From Paraburkholderia ribeironis (GTDB lineage: Bacteria > Pseudomonadota > Gammaproteobacteria > Burkholderiales > Burkholderiaceae): a stretch of 64,000 nt of DNA. The notes below the pieces were generated by a model. It had not been told where the DNA came from and ran no database searches. It worked only from the letters and a program-made list of their open reading frames with translations. This document shows, one piece after another, positions 38,050 to 46,879 of this stretch; position 1 is the first letter of the stretch; each line of letters starts with the position of its first letter. Where the stretch lies: the NCBI RefSeq assembly GCF_900019265.1, contig NZ_CYGX02000005.1, positions 62,001 to 126,000 of the forward strand, in the 5' to 3' direction. A program made the translations under genes and the position numbers.

Positions 38050-39216
38050 CTATTCAATTTGCGGCGACGAACGGCGTCCACCGATTCGCGCTCCTAACGA
38101 GGTCAGCGCCGCCCGCGGCAGTTCTTCAACTGAGAGCGCCCACAGCGAATACGCAACGCTGCGCTGGAACAACGTACCGACAGCTGCGCGAAGCTCGCCC
38201 CTGCCCAGCGCGTACACCGAGTCGGTCAACGCAATGGCGCCGTGCATCAGAACGCTGGCATGCCGGTAGCACCCCATCATGCAGTCATTGCAAGGCTCCC
38301 GTTGATCGGGCAGGTGGTCGAGGTCGAAGACGGAGCCCATCGGCTCAGACCACGCCTCGCAACGCCAGACATCGAGGTTCCAGTCGATATAAAAATACTT
38401 GCTGCCGCCGACACATGGAATCAGTTGCTGTTCACCGCGCACGAACCGCGCGACCTCGGCCAGCGCAGCGCTCGGGTCCATCACGCGAAAGCGCTTTTTA
38501 AGGCTGGCGATTGCGCTCAACGCTTCGAGTAGTTCGTCACGGCTGAGGTCGACGAGCGTCGATTTTTCGTCGTAGACCAGCGATGTGGAACCGAACGCCT
38601 CGCGCCTTGGATAGGAAAACGTGACGGCATCGAAACCAAGCCGGTTGAGCGTTTCCGGAAGCGACTCGTAACGGACCAGACGACTCACCGTAACCGATGC
38701 GCAGACCGGGATGCCGAACGCGTGCGCCTGAGCGATGCCATCGCGGATGCGGGCCTCCAGACCGCGCAGGCCGCGATTGTGCTCGTGCTCGCTCATGTCC
38801 GCGCTATCGATCGATATCAGCAGACGCTTGAGGCCCGCCGCCGCCAGTTGCTTGATGTGGCGGGGGAGGAACCAGCCGTTCGTGATCAGGCCGCACTGGA
38901 TGCCGGCTTTCGTGGCCGACGCCACGAGCGATTCGATCTGGGGGTGAACCAGAGGCTCGCCTCCCTGCAGCGTCATGTAGCGAATCCGGCGTCTGCGCAG
39001 GATCGGCAGTGCACGCGCGAACTCATCAGGGTCGAGATAGCGACGCGGGCCTGCCAGGTTCTTGTCGCGCGAGAAACCGCAGAAGTCGCATGCGGCGTTG
39101 CAAAGGTTCGTTACCGATACGTCACAGACCGCAGGCAATGGATTGCGCGGCTCGCTGGCGACACCGTCTACGTGCCGCAGATTGCGCCACTTGATGATCC
39201 GCTCTGTCGTATCCAT
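38050..39216 (-). CDS. Radical SAM protein with C-terminal cysteine cluster
   Basis: 388 residues. The radical SAM motif CNAACDFC (Cx3Cx2C) near residue 39 is preceded by the VSVTNLC strand. LQGGEPLVHPQIESL is the GGE SAM-binding motif and LISIDSADMSEHEHNRG follows. After the barrel, cysteines in LIPCVGGSKYFYIDW, VWRCEAWSE and EPCNDCMMGCYRHAS form a SPASM-like auxiliary cluster region (residues ~270-330). Such proteins modify peptides, lipids or cofactors. No precursor peptide or obvious substrate gene is adjacent, so the substrate is unknown. Confidence 0.88.
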   Translation of the reverse strand: MDTTERIIKWRNLRHVDGVASEPRNPLPAVCDVSVTNLCNAACDFCGFSRDKNLAGPRRYLDPDEFARALPILRRRRIRYMTLQGGEPLVHPQIESLVASATKAGIQCGLITNGWFLPRHIKQLAAAGLKRLLISIDSADMSEHEHNRGLRGLEARIRDGIAQAHAFGIPVCASVTVSRLVRYESLPETLNRLGFDAVTFSYPRREAFGSTSLVYDEKSTLVDLSRDELLEALSAIASLKKRFRVMDPSAALAEVARFVRGEQQLIPCVGGSKYFYIDWNLDVWRCEAWSEPMGSVFDLDHLPDQREPCNDCMMGCYRHASVLMHGAIALTDSVYALGRGELRAAVGTLFQRSVAYSLWALSVEELPRAALTSLGARIGGRRSSPQIE

Positions 39217-39353
39217 GGAACCCTCACCGGTCGGCTGACGAATTCGGCACGAAGCACCCTAGGATACGCTCCGCACGCCAGACGTGTGTGTTCCAGTTTC
39301 GCCGTGTGACAGGCGAGTGAATCACGCAAGCGAATCGCGCGAGTGAATCACGA

Positions 39354-40778
39354 TCATCCGCGCCCGCCGGCGTCGTTTGCGAGCAGCTTTATTCGACGAT
39401 ATAGGGTTCGCTCGCTCATCCCCAGATGCGCGGAGAGTGCTTTGCGCGTCCCCGAAAATTCCGCTATGACGCGAGCCAGGTCATCGTCCGTCAATTCTCC
39501 TCGATGCGTTAAATGCGCCGACGCTGCGTGTTGCATCGCAAGTGACGACGCGCCGCCCGCGATGTCGGCAGGCAAGTGCTCGACGCGGATCAAACCGTCG
39601 TCGGTAAGCAGACAGGCACGTTCGAGCACGTTGCGCAATTCGCGGATATTGCCGGGCCATGCATAAGCCTCCAGCTTCGCCAGCGCTGCCGGCGCAACCT
39701 CCAGGTTGTGGCCCATTGCGCGACCGGCGGCGCGCGCCTCGTTCAAGCGTTGCAGGATCGAATTCACGAGCAGGGGAATGTCGTCTCGCCTTTCGCGCAG
39801 CGCCGGCAACTCGAGCGGAAACGCACTGATGCGATAGTACAAGTCCTGTCGAAATCGGCCATCCGCGATCATTTCCCGCAGTGGCTTGTGCGTTGCCGCC
39901 ACCAGACGAAAATCCGCACGCAAAGTCTCGACACCACCCACACGGCGGTACGTGCCACTCTCAATCAAACGCAGCAATTTGACCTGCATGGACAGCGGCA
40001 CATCGCCGATCTCATCGAGAAACAGCGTTCCGCCCTGCGCGGTCTCGACGAGTCCCGGCTTGCGTGCGACGGCGCCCGTGAAGGCGCCCCTTTCGTAGCC
40101 GAACAGCTCGCTCTCGAACAGGGTTTCCGCAATCCCCGAGCAATCGACCACGACGAACGGGCTACGCATGCGTTCACTCGATTCGTGCAGCGCGCGGGCG
40201 AATACCTCTTTGCCTGTTCCCGACTCTCCGAGCAGCAGCACCGGCAGCATCGACGGTGCAACGCGTTGCAGCGCCGAGACCGCCGCATTGAACGCGATCG
40301 ATCGCCCGACGAGCCGGTCTGCGCTCGGTTGCGCCGATGTCGCGCGCACGGTGGTCAGTCGCTCGACATAGGCCACGATTTCGCCTCCTGCATCGAATAT
40401 CGGGCGCAACTCGACATCGACGTGTTCCGGGCCGCGTGGCGTGAAATGAACATGAAGCACGCGATCCGGGCCGCGCTGCTCGAACGCCTGCTTCATCGGA
40501 CAGTGCTCGCCGGCCTGGTCGCATGGAACGTCGTAGTGATGCGAGATCTGGTAGCACTTGTGGCCAACATGCGGCTGCCCGGCAACACCGAACTGCTTCT
40601 GGTACGCGGTGTTGGCGGCAAGAACCCGGTAGTTGGGATCGACCACGATCATGGGTTGTGCGTCGTGCTCGAGGTAAGACATCAATGCCGCGAAGTCGGG
40701 CGTCGCGTGGCTGGCGGGCGGCTCGACTGGTTTGGCGTTGTGCTCGTCGATCGATTCAGGCGATTCCATGGTGACCAT
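39354..40778 (-). CDS. fisR: FisR-type sigma-54 activator sensing sulfane sulfur
   Basis: 474 residues from ATG 40778 (ATG 40769 and TTG 40787 are alternatives; the longer frame runs into the operator repeats). A PAS-like sensor (~30-150) carries three cysteines, C75, C86 and C93, in [12 protein letters not shown]...GEHC. The spacing of 11 and 7 equals that of C53/C64/C71 in Cupriavidus FisR, where they react with polysulfide. The AAA+ domain has Walker A GESGTGKE, the sigma-54 contact GAFTGA and FLDEIGD; a Fis HTH ends the protein ([20 protein letters not shown]). It is divergent from a persulfide dioxygenase/SQR operon with a -24/-12 promoter, so direct activation is expected. Confidence 0.9.
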   Translation of the reverse strand: MVTMESPESIDEHNAKPVEPPASHATPDFAALMSYLEHDAQPMIVVDPNYRVLAANTAYQKQFGVAGQPHVGHKCYQISHHYDVPCDQAGEHCPMKQAFEQRGPDRVLHVHFTPRGPEHVDVELRPIFDAGGEIVAYVERLTTVRATSAQPSADRLVGRSIAFNAAVSALQRVAPSMLPVLLLGESGTGKEVFARALHESSERMRSPFVVVDCSGIAETLFESELFGYERGAFTGAVARKPGLVETAQGGTLFLDEIGDVPLSMQVKLLRLIESGTYRRVGGVETLRADFRLVAATHKPLREMIADGRFRQDLYYRISAFPLELPALRERRDDIPLLVNSILQRLNEARAAGRAMGHNLEVAPAALAKLEAYAWPGNIRELRNVLERACLLTDDGLIRVEHLPADIAGGASSLAMQHAASAHLTHRGELTDDDLARVIAEFSGTRKALSAHLGMSERTLYRRIKLLANDAGGRG

Positions 40779-40806
40779 ATTCTGCAAGGAGGCCTCACTA
40801 TAGCTT

Positions 40807-40873
40807 CTGCCACCGGCTTCTGCCAGCGACTCTGCCAACACTGCCATCCGGACTGCCATATGTGGCAGTCCGG
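40807..40873. promoter_or_regulatory. Upstream activating sequence: palindrome plus CTGCCA half-site array
   Basis: A perfect 11-bp palindrome, CCGGACTGCCA - TATG - TGGCAGTCCGG (40848-40873), is preceded by four CTGCCA copies starting at 40807, 40820, 40832 and 40841; the palindrome contains a fifth. Start-to-start distances are 13, 12, 9 and 12. It lies ~100-170 bases before the sigma-54 promoter and just upstream of fisR, the expected place for an enhancer bound by this activator. Confidence 0.75.
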
Positions 40874-40974
40874 CGCCGCTTCAACCTTTTGCCCGCCCGC
40901 AGGCCGTCCGAGGCCTCGATAATTTCCTGTTAAGAATCAACCAATTGCGGTTTATTTGCTCAGGTCGGCGTCTA

Positions 40975-40991
40975 TTGGCATGCATCTTGTT
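40975..40991 (+). promoter_or_regulatory. Sigma-54 (-24/-12) promoter of the sulfur-oxidation operon
   Basis: TTGGCATG, four bases, TTGTT: the GG of the -24 element and the T/G of the -12 element are correctly spaced, and the match to YTGGCACG-N4-TTGCW departs mainly at TTGT for TTGC. Transcription would start about 25-30 bases before the persulfide dioxygenase ATG. Confidence 0.7.
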
Positions 40992-41029
40992 ATATCGGCC
41001 CCTAATTGATTTACATCCAGGACGACGCT

Positions 41030-41914
41030 ATGAACACCACAAGTCCGATGACAATCGAAGGCTTCTTCGATCCGGCCACATCCACTATCAGCTATCTGCT
41101 GCTCGATACACGCACGGGCGACTGTGCAGTGATCGACAGCGTTCTCGACTACGACCCGGCGTCCGGGCGCACGTGCACGACAAGCGCGGACAGGCTCGCA
41201 TCGCGCGTCGGCGAACTCGGTGCCAAGCTCCGCTGGTTGCTCGAAACCCATGTTCACGCCGATCACCTGTCCGCAGCACCCTACCTGAAGCAAAAGCTTG
41301 GCGGACAGACTGCCATCAGTGCAGAAGTGACACGCGTGCAAAACGTGTTCGGCAAGCTGTTCAACGCCGGCCCGGACTTCTTGCGCGATGGCAGGCAGTT
41401 CGACAGATTGCTCAACGATGACGACGAACTCGCGGTCGGCCAGCTGAAGGTTCGCGCGATGCGCACGCCCGGCCACACGCCTGCCTGCATGACTTATGTG
41501 GTCAGCAGCGGCGACGAGACGGCCGCCTTCGTCGGCGATACGTTGTTCATGCCCGACTACGGCACCGCGCGTTGCGATTTTCCCGGTGGCGACGCCTGCA
41601 CACTTTTTCGCTCGATCGACAAGGTGCTCAGCTTGCCGCCGGAGACGAAGCTGTTCATGTGCCACGACTACCAGCCAGGCGGACGTTCGGTGCAGTTCGT
41701 AAGTACGGTCGCCGAGCAGCGCGAACGAAACATTCATGTGCACCACGGCATCAGCGAGCAAACGTTCGTTGCGATGCGCACCGCACGCGACGCGACGCTT
41801 TCCATGCCGGCACTGATCCTGCCGTCCGTGCAGGTCAACATGCGCGCCGGACAGATGCCCGTAGCAGAAGAGAACGGCATTTCCTATCTCAAGATTCCGC
41901 TCAACGGAATCTGA
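41030..41914 (+). CDS. pdo: Persulfide dioxygenase (ETHE1-like metallo-beta-lactamase fold)
   Basis: 294 residues from ATG 41030, with AGGA at 41019-41022. The metal-binding motif THVHADHLSAA is near residue 76, followed by the GHTPACMTY block, FVGDTLFMPDYGTARCDFPGG and the late His in FMCHDYQPGG. This is the pattern of persulfide dioxygenases, with a mononuclear iron site (two His, one Asp) that oxidises glutathione persulfide to sulfite. It heads an operon with SQR and a TauE/SafE transporter, the route sulfide -> persulfide -> sulfite -> export, behind a sigma-54 promoter controlled by FisR. Confidence 0.92.
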   Translation: MNTTSPMTIEGFFDPATSTISYLLLDTRTGDCAVIDSVLDYDPASGRTCTTSADRLASRVGELGAKLRWLLETHVHADHLSAAPYLKQKLGGQTAISAEVTRVQNVFGKLFNAGPDFLRDGRQFDRLLNDDDELAVGQLKVRAMRTPGHTPACMTYVVSSGDETAAFVGDTLFMPDYGTARCDFPGGDACTLFRSIDKVLSLPPETKLFMCHDYQPGGRSVQFVSTVAEQRERNIHVHHGISEQTFVAMRTARDATLSMPALILPSVQVNMRAGQMPVAEENGISYLKIPLNGI

Positions 41915-41952
41915 GTTGAACTAATCAAAAGACCCGCCCGAAGGAGCCCCCG

Positions 41953-43620
41953 TTGAAAATCAGAACAATGACAGCAGACATGTCCGTCTCTGCACAAATT
42001 GCAGCATCCGACCTTCCGGCCATCCGTGCTGCCGGCATTCGCACCATCATTTGCGCCCGCCCCGACGCCGAGGGTTCCGACCAGCCCGGTTTCAGTGAGA
42101 TTGAGGCGGCTGCGCGCGACCACGGTATCGAGGCTCACTACCTGCCGGTCGAACCGGGCGTGGTGACCGACGCGGCATGTGCACAGTTTGACGACTTGAT
42201 GAGCAAGGCCGACAAGCCGGTGCTCGCGTACTGCCGCACAGGAATGCGCGCCGCCGCGCTGTGGGGTTTGTCCGAGGCGTCGAAGCGGCCGTTGCCGGAA
42301 ATTCTCGCGGTTGCGAAAGCGGCCGGCTATGACCTTGGCGGTCTGGGCCGACGCATTGCGAACGGGGGCAAGGTACCTGTTCAGATTGCCGAGGCGAGCC
42401 ACGACATCGTCATCGTGGGAGCTGGTGCCGCTGGCATCGCTACGGCTTCGAGCCTGCTCGCACGCGATGGCTCACTCGACATCGCAGTGATCGATCCCGC
42501 CGAGACGCACTACTATCAGCCGGGCTGGACCATGGTTGGCGCCGGCGTGTTCGAGCCGGAGACGACCGCGCAACAGATGAACGCCGTATTGCCGCGCAAG
42601 GTGCACTGGATCAAGGCGGGCGTCGTCGCATTCGAGCCCGAGGCGCGTGCGGTGATCCTCGAGGGCTGCCGCGTCGTGCGTTACCGGAAACTGGTCGTAT
42701 GTCCGGGGCTCAAGCTCGATTGGGGCGCCATCGAAGGTCTGCCGCAGACGCTGGGCCGCAATGGCGTGACCTCCAACTATCGATACGATCTGGCGCCCTA
42801 CACATGGCAACTCGTGCGCGAGCTCAAGGGCGGGCGCGCGCTCTTCACGCAGCCTCCCATGCCGATCAAATGCGCCGGAGCGCCGCAAAAGGCCATGTAC
42901 CTGTCATCGGATTACTGGCAGCGCTCGGGGCGCCTCGAAGGCATTGACGTGCAGATGTTCAACGCCGGCAACGTGTTGTTTGGCGTGGCCGAGTACGTGC
43001 CGGCCTTGATGGAGTATGTCGAGCGCTATGAAATCGGGCTCAACTTCGGCTACAACCTTCACGCGATCGATGGCCCCGGCAAGCGGGCGACATTCCGGCG
43101 CACTCTCGCCAACGGTGAAGTGGAAACGGTGTCGCGAGAGTTCGATATGATCCATGTCGTTCCCCCGCAAAAGGCGCCGGACTTCATACGCGTCAGCGCG
43201 CTTGCCGATGCGGCGGGCTGGGTCGACGTCGACCCATCGACGCTGCGGCACAAGACTCACGCGGACATCTTCGCGCTCGGCGATGTCACGAATACACCCA
43301 ATGCGAAAACCGCCGCAGCCGCGCGCAAGCAGGCTCCCGTCGTCGCGCACAACCTGCTCGCGAGCCTCGGCAAGCTACAGGGGGAAGCGAGCTATGACGG
43401 CTATGGTTCGTGCCCGCTCACGGTCGAGCGCGGCAAGGTGGTACTCGCGGAGTTTCTCTACGGCGGGAAAATCGCACCGACGTTGCCCACCTGGCTCATC
43501 GACGGCACGCGACCTTCACGGCTTGCGTGGCTGCTGAAGGAGCGTGTGCTGCCACCGCTCTACTGGCGCGCGATGCTCAACGGCCGCGAGTGGTTGGCGC
43601 AACCCGAGATCGTCGGCTAA
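41953..43620 (+). CDS. sqr: Fusion: TIGR01244/DUF442 phosphatase-like domain + sulfide:quinone oxidoreductase
   Basis: 555 residues starting at TTG 41953, six bases after AAGGAG (41941-41946). Residues ~1-125 are a dual-specificity-phosphatase-like domain with the Cx5R loop AYCRTGMRAAALW near residue 93. After a short linker the flavoprotein begins with DIVIVGAGAAGIATASSL near 155, then THYYQPGWTMVGAG, YRKLVVCPGLKLDWG, PIKCAGAPQKAMYL and IFALGDVTNTPNAKTAAAAR, typical of type II SQRs, which oxidise H2S with FAD and pass electrons to quinone. The Cx5R domain recurs in bacterial sulfide-oxidation proteins; its role (sulfur transfer rather than dephosphorylation) is not settled. Likely a membrane-peripheral enzyme working with the dioxygenase upstream. 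Confidence 0.9.
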   Translation: MKIRTMTADMSVSAQIAASDLPAIRAAGIRTIICARPDAEGSDQPGFSEIEAAARDHGIEAHYLPVEPGVVTDAACAQFDDLMSKADKPVLAYCRTGMRAAALWGLSEASKRPLPEILAVAKAAGYDLGGLGRRIANGGKVPVQIAEASHDIVIVGAGAAGIATASSLLARDGSLDIAVIDPAETHYYQPGWTMVGAGVFEPETTAQQMNAVLPRKVHWIKAGVVAFEPEARAVILEGCRVVRYRKLVVCPGLKLDWGAIEGLPQTLGRNGVTSNYRYDLAPYTWQLVRELKGGRALFTQPPMPIKCAGAPQKAMYLSSDYWQRSGRLEGIDVQMFNAGNVLFGVAEYVPALMEYVERYEIGLNFGYNLHAIDGPGKRATFRRTLANGEVETVSREFDMIHVVPPQKAPDFIRVSALADAAGWVDVDPSTLRHKTHADIFALGDVTNTPNAKTAAAARKQAPVVAHNLLASLGKLQGEASYDGYGSCPLTVERGKVVLAEFLYGGKIAPTLPTWLIDGTRPSRLAWLLKERVLPPLYWRAMLNGREWLAQPEIVG

Positions 43621-43706
43621 TCACACGATCGTTTCCTGAACGATGCCTCTACGCAGCAGGCTTGCCGGCCTGCTTGCGGGGGCATTCATTGTCCGTTGAG
43701 GACCTC

Positions 43707-44513
43707 ATGCTCACTACGCTATTACTTGGCGCCCTTGTCGGTGCCGTGCTGGGTTTGACCGGCGCGGGCGGCGGGATCCTGGCTGTCCCGGCGCTCGTCA
43801 CCGGCATGGGCTGGTCGATGCAGCAGGCGACGCCCGTCGCGCTGGTCGCCGTGGCAGGCAGCGCGGCAATCGGTGCAGCGGAAGCCTTTCGGCAACGCCT
43901 CGTCCGATACCGCGCGGCGTTCCTCATGACCATCGCGGGCGTCCCGCTGACTTCGCTGGGCGTACGTCTCTCGCACGTTCTCGCACAACACCTGCTCATG
44001 GCGCTGTTCTCGGGCGTGATGCTGGTGGTTGCGTTGCGCCTGCTGACTCAGGCTCTGCGCAAGCCCTCTGCCGAAGCGACGACGTCCGGCCTCTGTGTCG
44101 GGCGCGTCAACCCGAATACGGGACGACTCGTCTGGACGTGGCCCACTGGCGCTGCGCTCGCTGCGACGGGAGCACTCACGGGTCTGATGACGGGTTTGCT
44201 TGGCGTCGGCGGTGGTTTCATCATCGTGCCGATGTTGCGCAAGTTCACGAATGTGTCGATGCACGGCATCGTCGCGACTTCGCTGATGGTGATTGCATTG
44301 GTGGGAAGCGGGGGGATCGTCTCGACTGTTGTGCAGGGTGGGTCACTACCTGTCGCGCTGACGGTGATGTTTGGTCTGGCGACTGCGTCCGGGATGGTCG
44401 CCGGACGGTTTGCTTCGCGGCATCTTTCGACGAAGCAGGTTCAGGTGGGGTTTGCTGTGGTGTTGATTTGCGTTGCGGCGGGGTTGATGGCGAAGGTTGT
44501 GCTGGGGGTGTGA
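43707..44513 (+). CDS. TauE/SafE family permease (probable sulfite exporter)
   Basis: 268 residues from ATG 43707, with GAGGA at 43698-43702; the frame is open further upstream inside the SQR gene. Two homologous halves start with LLLGALVGAVLGLTGAGGGI and TGLMTGLLGVGGGFIIVPML, the GxGGG repeat of the family; about eight membrane segments are visible. TauE/SafE members export sulfite or sulfonates. As the last gene of the FisR-controlled operon it would remove sulfite made by the dioxygenase. Confidence 0.9.
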   Translation: MLTTLLLGALVGAVLGLTGAGGGILAVPALVTGMGWSMQQATPVALVAVAGSAAIGAAEAFRQRLVRYRAAFLMTIAGVPLTSLGVRLSHVLAQHLLMALFSGVMLVVALRLLTQALRKPSAEATTSGLCVGRVNPNTGRLVWTWPTGAALAATGALTGLMTGLLGVGGGFIIVPMLRKFTNVSMHGIVATSLMVIALVGSGGIVSTVVQGGSLPVALTVMFGLATASGMVAGRFASRHLSTKQVQVGFAVVLICVAAGLMAKVVLGV

Positions 44514-44683
44514 GCGGGTGAGTTCGAAGTGCGCGCACTGCAAGGGTTGGCTGACCGGTGCGGCTGGTTTGGGAAAACGCGCAAGGGTGAAGTTGACCGT
44601 TTCCCGACGCTCGTCGCCGCTGCCTGCCAGCGGGCCGCAAACCGCCAGCCTGTTCCAGGGCTGGCGTTACTCATCCCCACGGA

Positions 44684-46129
44684 TCAGGGTTGGCGTTTGC
44701 CGCGGCCACCAGCGGGTTTGCCAGCCGGCTTACGTGAACCCGTAGCTGGCTTGCCGGCGGGTTTGCTACGTGGCTTTTGCACGCTGAATGGGTTACCGCT
44801 GGACAAGCTTGTGCCTTTACCCGCGGCCACAGCGCGCTGCGCCGCAGGCTTGCGTTTGTTTTCGCCACTTTGCGGGCGCGTTTTTTGGCTGAGCACTTGC
44901 ATGGCGCCCGGCGCAGCTTGCGGCACTTTCGGCTTCTTAGGCTTTTTGGGTTTCTTGATGATCTGGCCCGTCGCGCTAGTTTGCGGCACGCGGTGTTCGG
45001 CTTCAAAACCCGGCTCTTCTTCACGGCGTAGCGTTTGCCGGATCAGCGCTTCAATCGCGGCCAGTTGCGGCGCTTCATCGGCACACACAAGGGACACCGC
45101 CACGCCGCTGGCGCCCGCGCGGCCGGTACGGCCAATACGGTGCACATAGTCTTGCGCCACGATCGGCAGATCAACGTTGATTACCAGTGGCAGGTCGTCG
45201 ATATCCAGCCCGCGCGCAGCCACATCGGTGGCTACCAGCATATGTACTTCGCCCGTCTTGAAGCGCTCCAGCGCACGCAGGCGCGCGGGTTGCGGTTTGT
45301 CGCCGTGGATGGTGTCGACCGCATAGCCCGCTTCATCCAGCATGGCCGCCAGGTAATCCACGCCATTGCGGGTTTTGACGAACACCAGCGCGTGCTCCCA
45401 GTTGTTCTCAGCCACAAGGTGCATGAAGAGGTCTGGCTTGTTCTTTTTATCTACCGGCACCACCCACTGCTTGATCTTGCTGGCCGTGGCATTGGGCGGG
45501 CTGACGCTGATATTGACCGGGCTGCGCAGAATGCCCGCCGCCATGGCGCGGATATCATCGGTAAACGTGGCAGAGAACAGCAGGGTTTGGCGCTGAGCGG
45601 GCAAGGCAGCAAAGACGGCGTTGAGTTCGCGCGCAAAGCCCAGATCCAGCATGCGGTCGGCTTCATCCAGCACCAGCGTTCGTACTTGATCAAACTGCAC
45701 TGCGTTCTGGCGATTGAGATCTAGCAAACGGCCCGGCGTGGCAACGAGCACATCCACGCCTTTGCGCAACTTCATCATCTGCGGGTTGGTACTCACACCG
45801 CCGTAGGCGGCCAGAAATCGTAAGTCGAGGCCTTTGCCGTAGTCGATAAAGCTTTGCAGCACTTGTTCAGCCAGTTCACGCGTGGGCACCAGCACCAGAA
45901 CACGCACGCGGTTGCTGGACACCGCCGGGCCGTGTTGCACCAGCCGTTGCAACAGCGGCAGCGCAAAACCCGCCGTTTTGCCAGTGCCGGTCTGTGCCCC
46001 AGCCATGACGTCCTTGCCACTGAGTACAGCAGGAATCGCCTTGGCCTGCACCGGCGTAGGTGTCTGGTAATTGAGGTCCTTCACATTACGCAGCAAGAGA
46101 TCGATCAGGCCAAGCGAGGCAAAAGACAT
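44684..46129 (-). CDS. DEAD-box RNA helicase (RhlE-like)
   Basis: 481 residues. All helicase motifs are present in order: Q motif (F..LGLIDLLLR, YQTPTPVQ), motif I AGAQTGTGKTAG, PTRELAEQ, TPGRLLDL, DEAD, SAT in LLFSATF, ATDVAARGLDI and HRIGRTGRAGASG. A basic, repetitive C-terminal tail (KKPKKPKKPKVPQ, then KPAGKPATGSRKPAGKPAG) would help RNA binding. RhlE-type helicases act in ribosome assembly and RNA decay at low temperature. By eye its codon use is less GC-rich than the sulfur genes upstream, hinting at different ancestry; this needs counting. Confidence 0.95.
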   Translation of the reverse strand: MSFASLGLIDLLLRNVKDLNYQTPTPVQAKAIPAVLSGKDVMAGAQTGTGKTAGFALPLLQRLVQHGPAVSSNRVRVLVLVPTRELAEQVLQSFIDYGKGLDLRFLAAYGGVSTNPQMMKLRKGVDVLVATPGRLLDLNRQNAVQFDQVRTLVLDEADRMLDLGFARELNAVFAALPAQRQTLLFSATFTDDIRAMAAGILRSPVNISVSPPNATASKIKQWVVPVDKKNKPDLFMHLVAENNWEHALVFVKTRNGVDYLAAMLDEAGYAVDTIHGDKPQPARLRALERFKTGEVHMLVATDVAARGLDIDDLPLVINVDLPIVAQDYVHRIGRTGRAGASGVAVSLVCADEAPQLAAIEALIRQTLRREEEPGFEAEHRVPQTSATGQIIKKPKKPKKPKVPQAAPGAMQVLSQKTRPQSGENKRKPAAQRAVAAGKGTSLSSGNPFSVQKPRSKPAGKPATGSRKPAGKPAGGRGKRQP

Positions 46130-46552
46130 GGGCGTATTCCGGGCTGAAACCGCAATTCTAGCGGTTGGAGCTGGGCGGCAATGGAGAAGTTAGACGCCCG
46201 GGCGTTTCGTGGCCACCGTCGGTCGATGGATGGCGGTCGGAATCCAGCGTGCGACGAATAAGTCCTATCGATCCGACGCGGTCGTCCGAAACCGACCTTA
46301 TCGACGTCTTTATTCAACAGATAGGGACATACCATCATTGTCCGCGTAGCAGCTTGCAACACTCTCAAATTCGGCAAACGGTCCAAACGCTTGCAACTAC
46401 ACATAAGGAGAGAAACGGGTCCGCGGGCCACGCTTGGGAGCCGTTTTGAGCGGGCAGTTACTGGCTTTACGCAGGAAGCGACCATGACATTCATTTCCCT
46501 CGCTCTTCCCTCGTTTTATCTCTTGTCCATGGCATCTTCTACGGAGTCGAGC
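46130..46552. other. Intergenic region before the membrane/TPR gene pair
   Basis: This roughly 420-base stretch between divergent genes is AT-richer than its surroundings. An in-frame ATG at 46484 with AGGA at 46471-46474 could lengthen the next protein by 23 hydrophobic residues. No other gene recognised. Confidence 0.45.
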
Positions 46553-46879
46553 ATGTCAAATCGGACAAAGCGCACGCTGGAGTCGCCTGAAAGGAAGGAA
46601 CCGATGCCGAAGCGCGGTGCCTGGTTCTGGCTGACCCAGCCATCGAATCAAAAGGCACTTCGTTTCATCGGTGCGGCGATCGCTGCCGCAATCGCGATGC
46701 TTGCCTCATTCGGCCTAATCCACAAGACACCCGAGACACCCGAGACAACGAAGGGAGCGGTGACTCGCAGCACACGCAGTTCCGAGCCGGCGCCCCCACA
46801 AAATGTCATCGCAAACGATCACAGCACCGCGATAGTTAACCAGGGTTCGGGGAGTGTCGTCACGGTGGAAAAACCATGA
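46553..46879 (+). CDS. Small membrane-anchored protein paired with the TPR protein
   Basis: 108 residues from ATG 46553, with GGAG at 46542-46545; ATG 46484 is an alternative with an equally good ribosome site. A basic N-terminal region leads to one membrane segment (FIGAAIAAAIAMLASFGLI), then a Thr/Pro/Glu linker and a short C-terminal beta-like motif, NDHSTAIVNQGSGSVVTVEK. Its stop overlaps the TPR gene start as ATGA, so the two are translationally coupled. Topology puts the C-terminal motif in the periplasm, where the partner also goes. Family unknown. Confidence 0.7.
   Translation: MSNRTKRTLESPERKEPMPKRGAWFWLTQPSNQKALRFIGAAIAAAIAMLASFGLIHKTPETPETTKGAVTRSTRSSEPAPPQNVIANDHSTAIVNQGSGSVVTVEKP

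Noticed and set aside
39217..39353. Search for a short precursor-peptide gene beside the radical SAM protein
   Set aside because: No ORF with a ribosome site was found in this 137-base gap.
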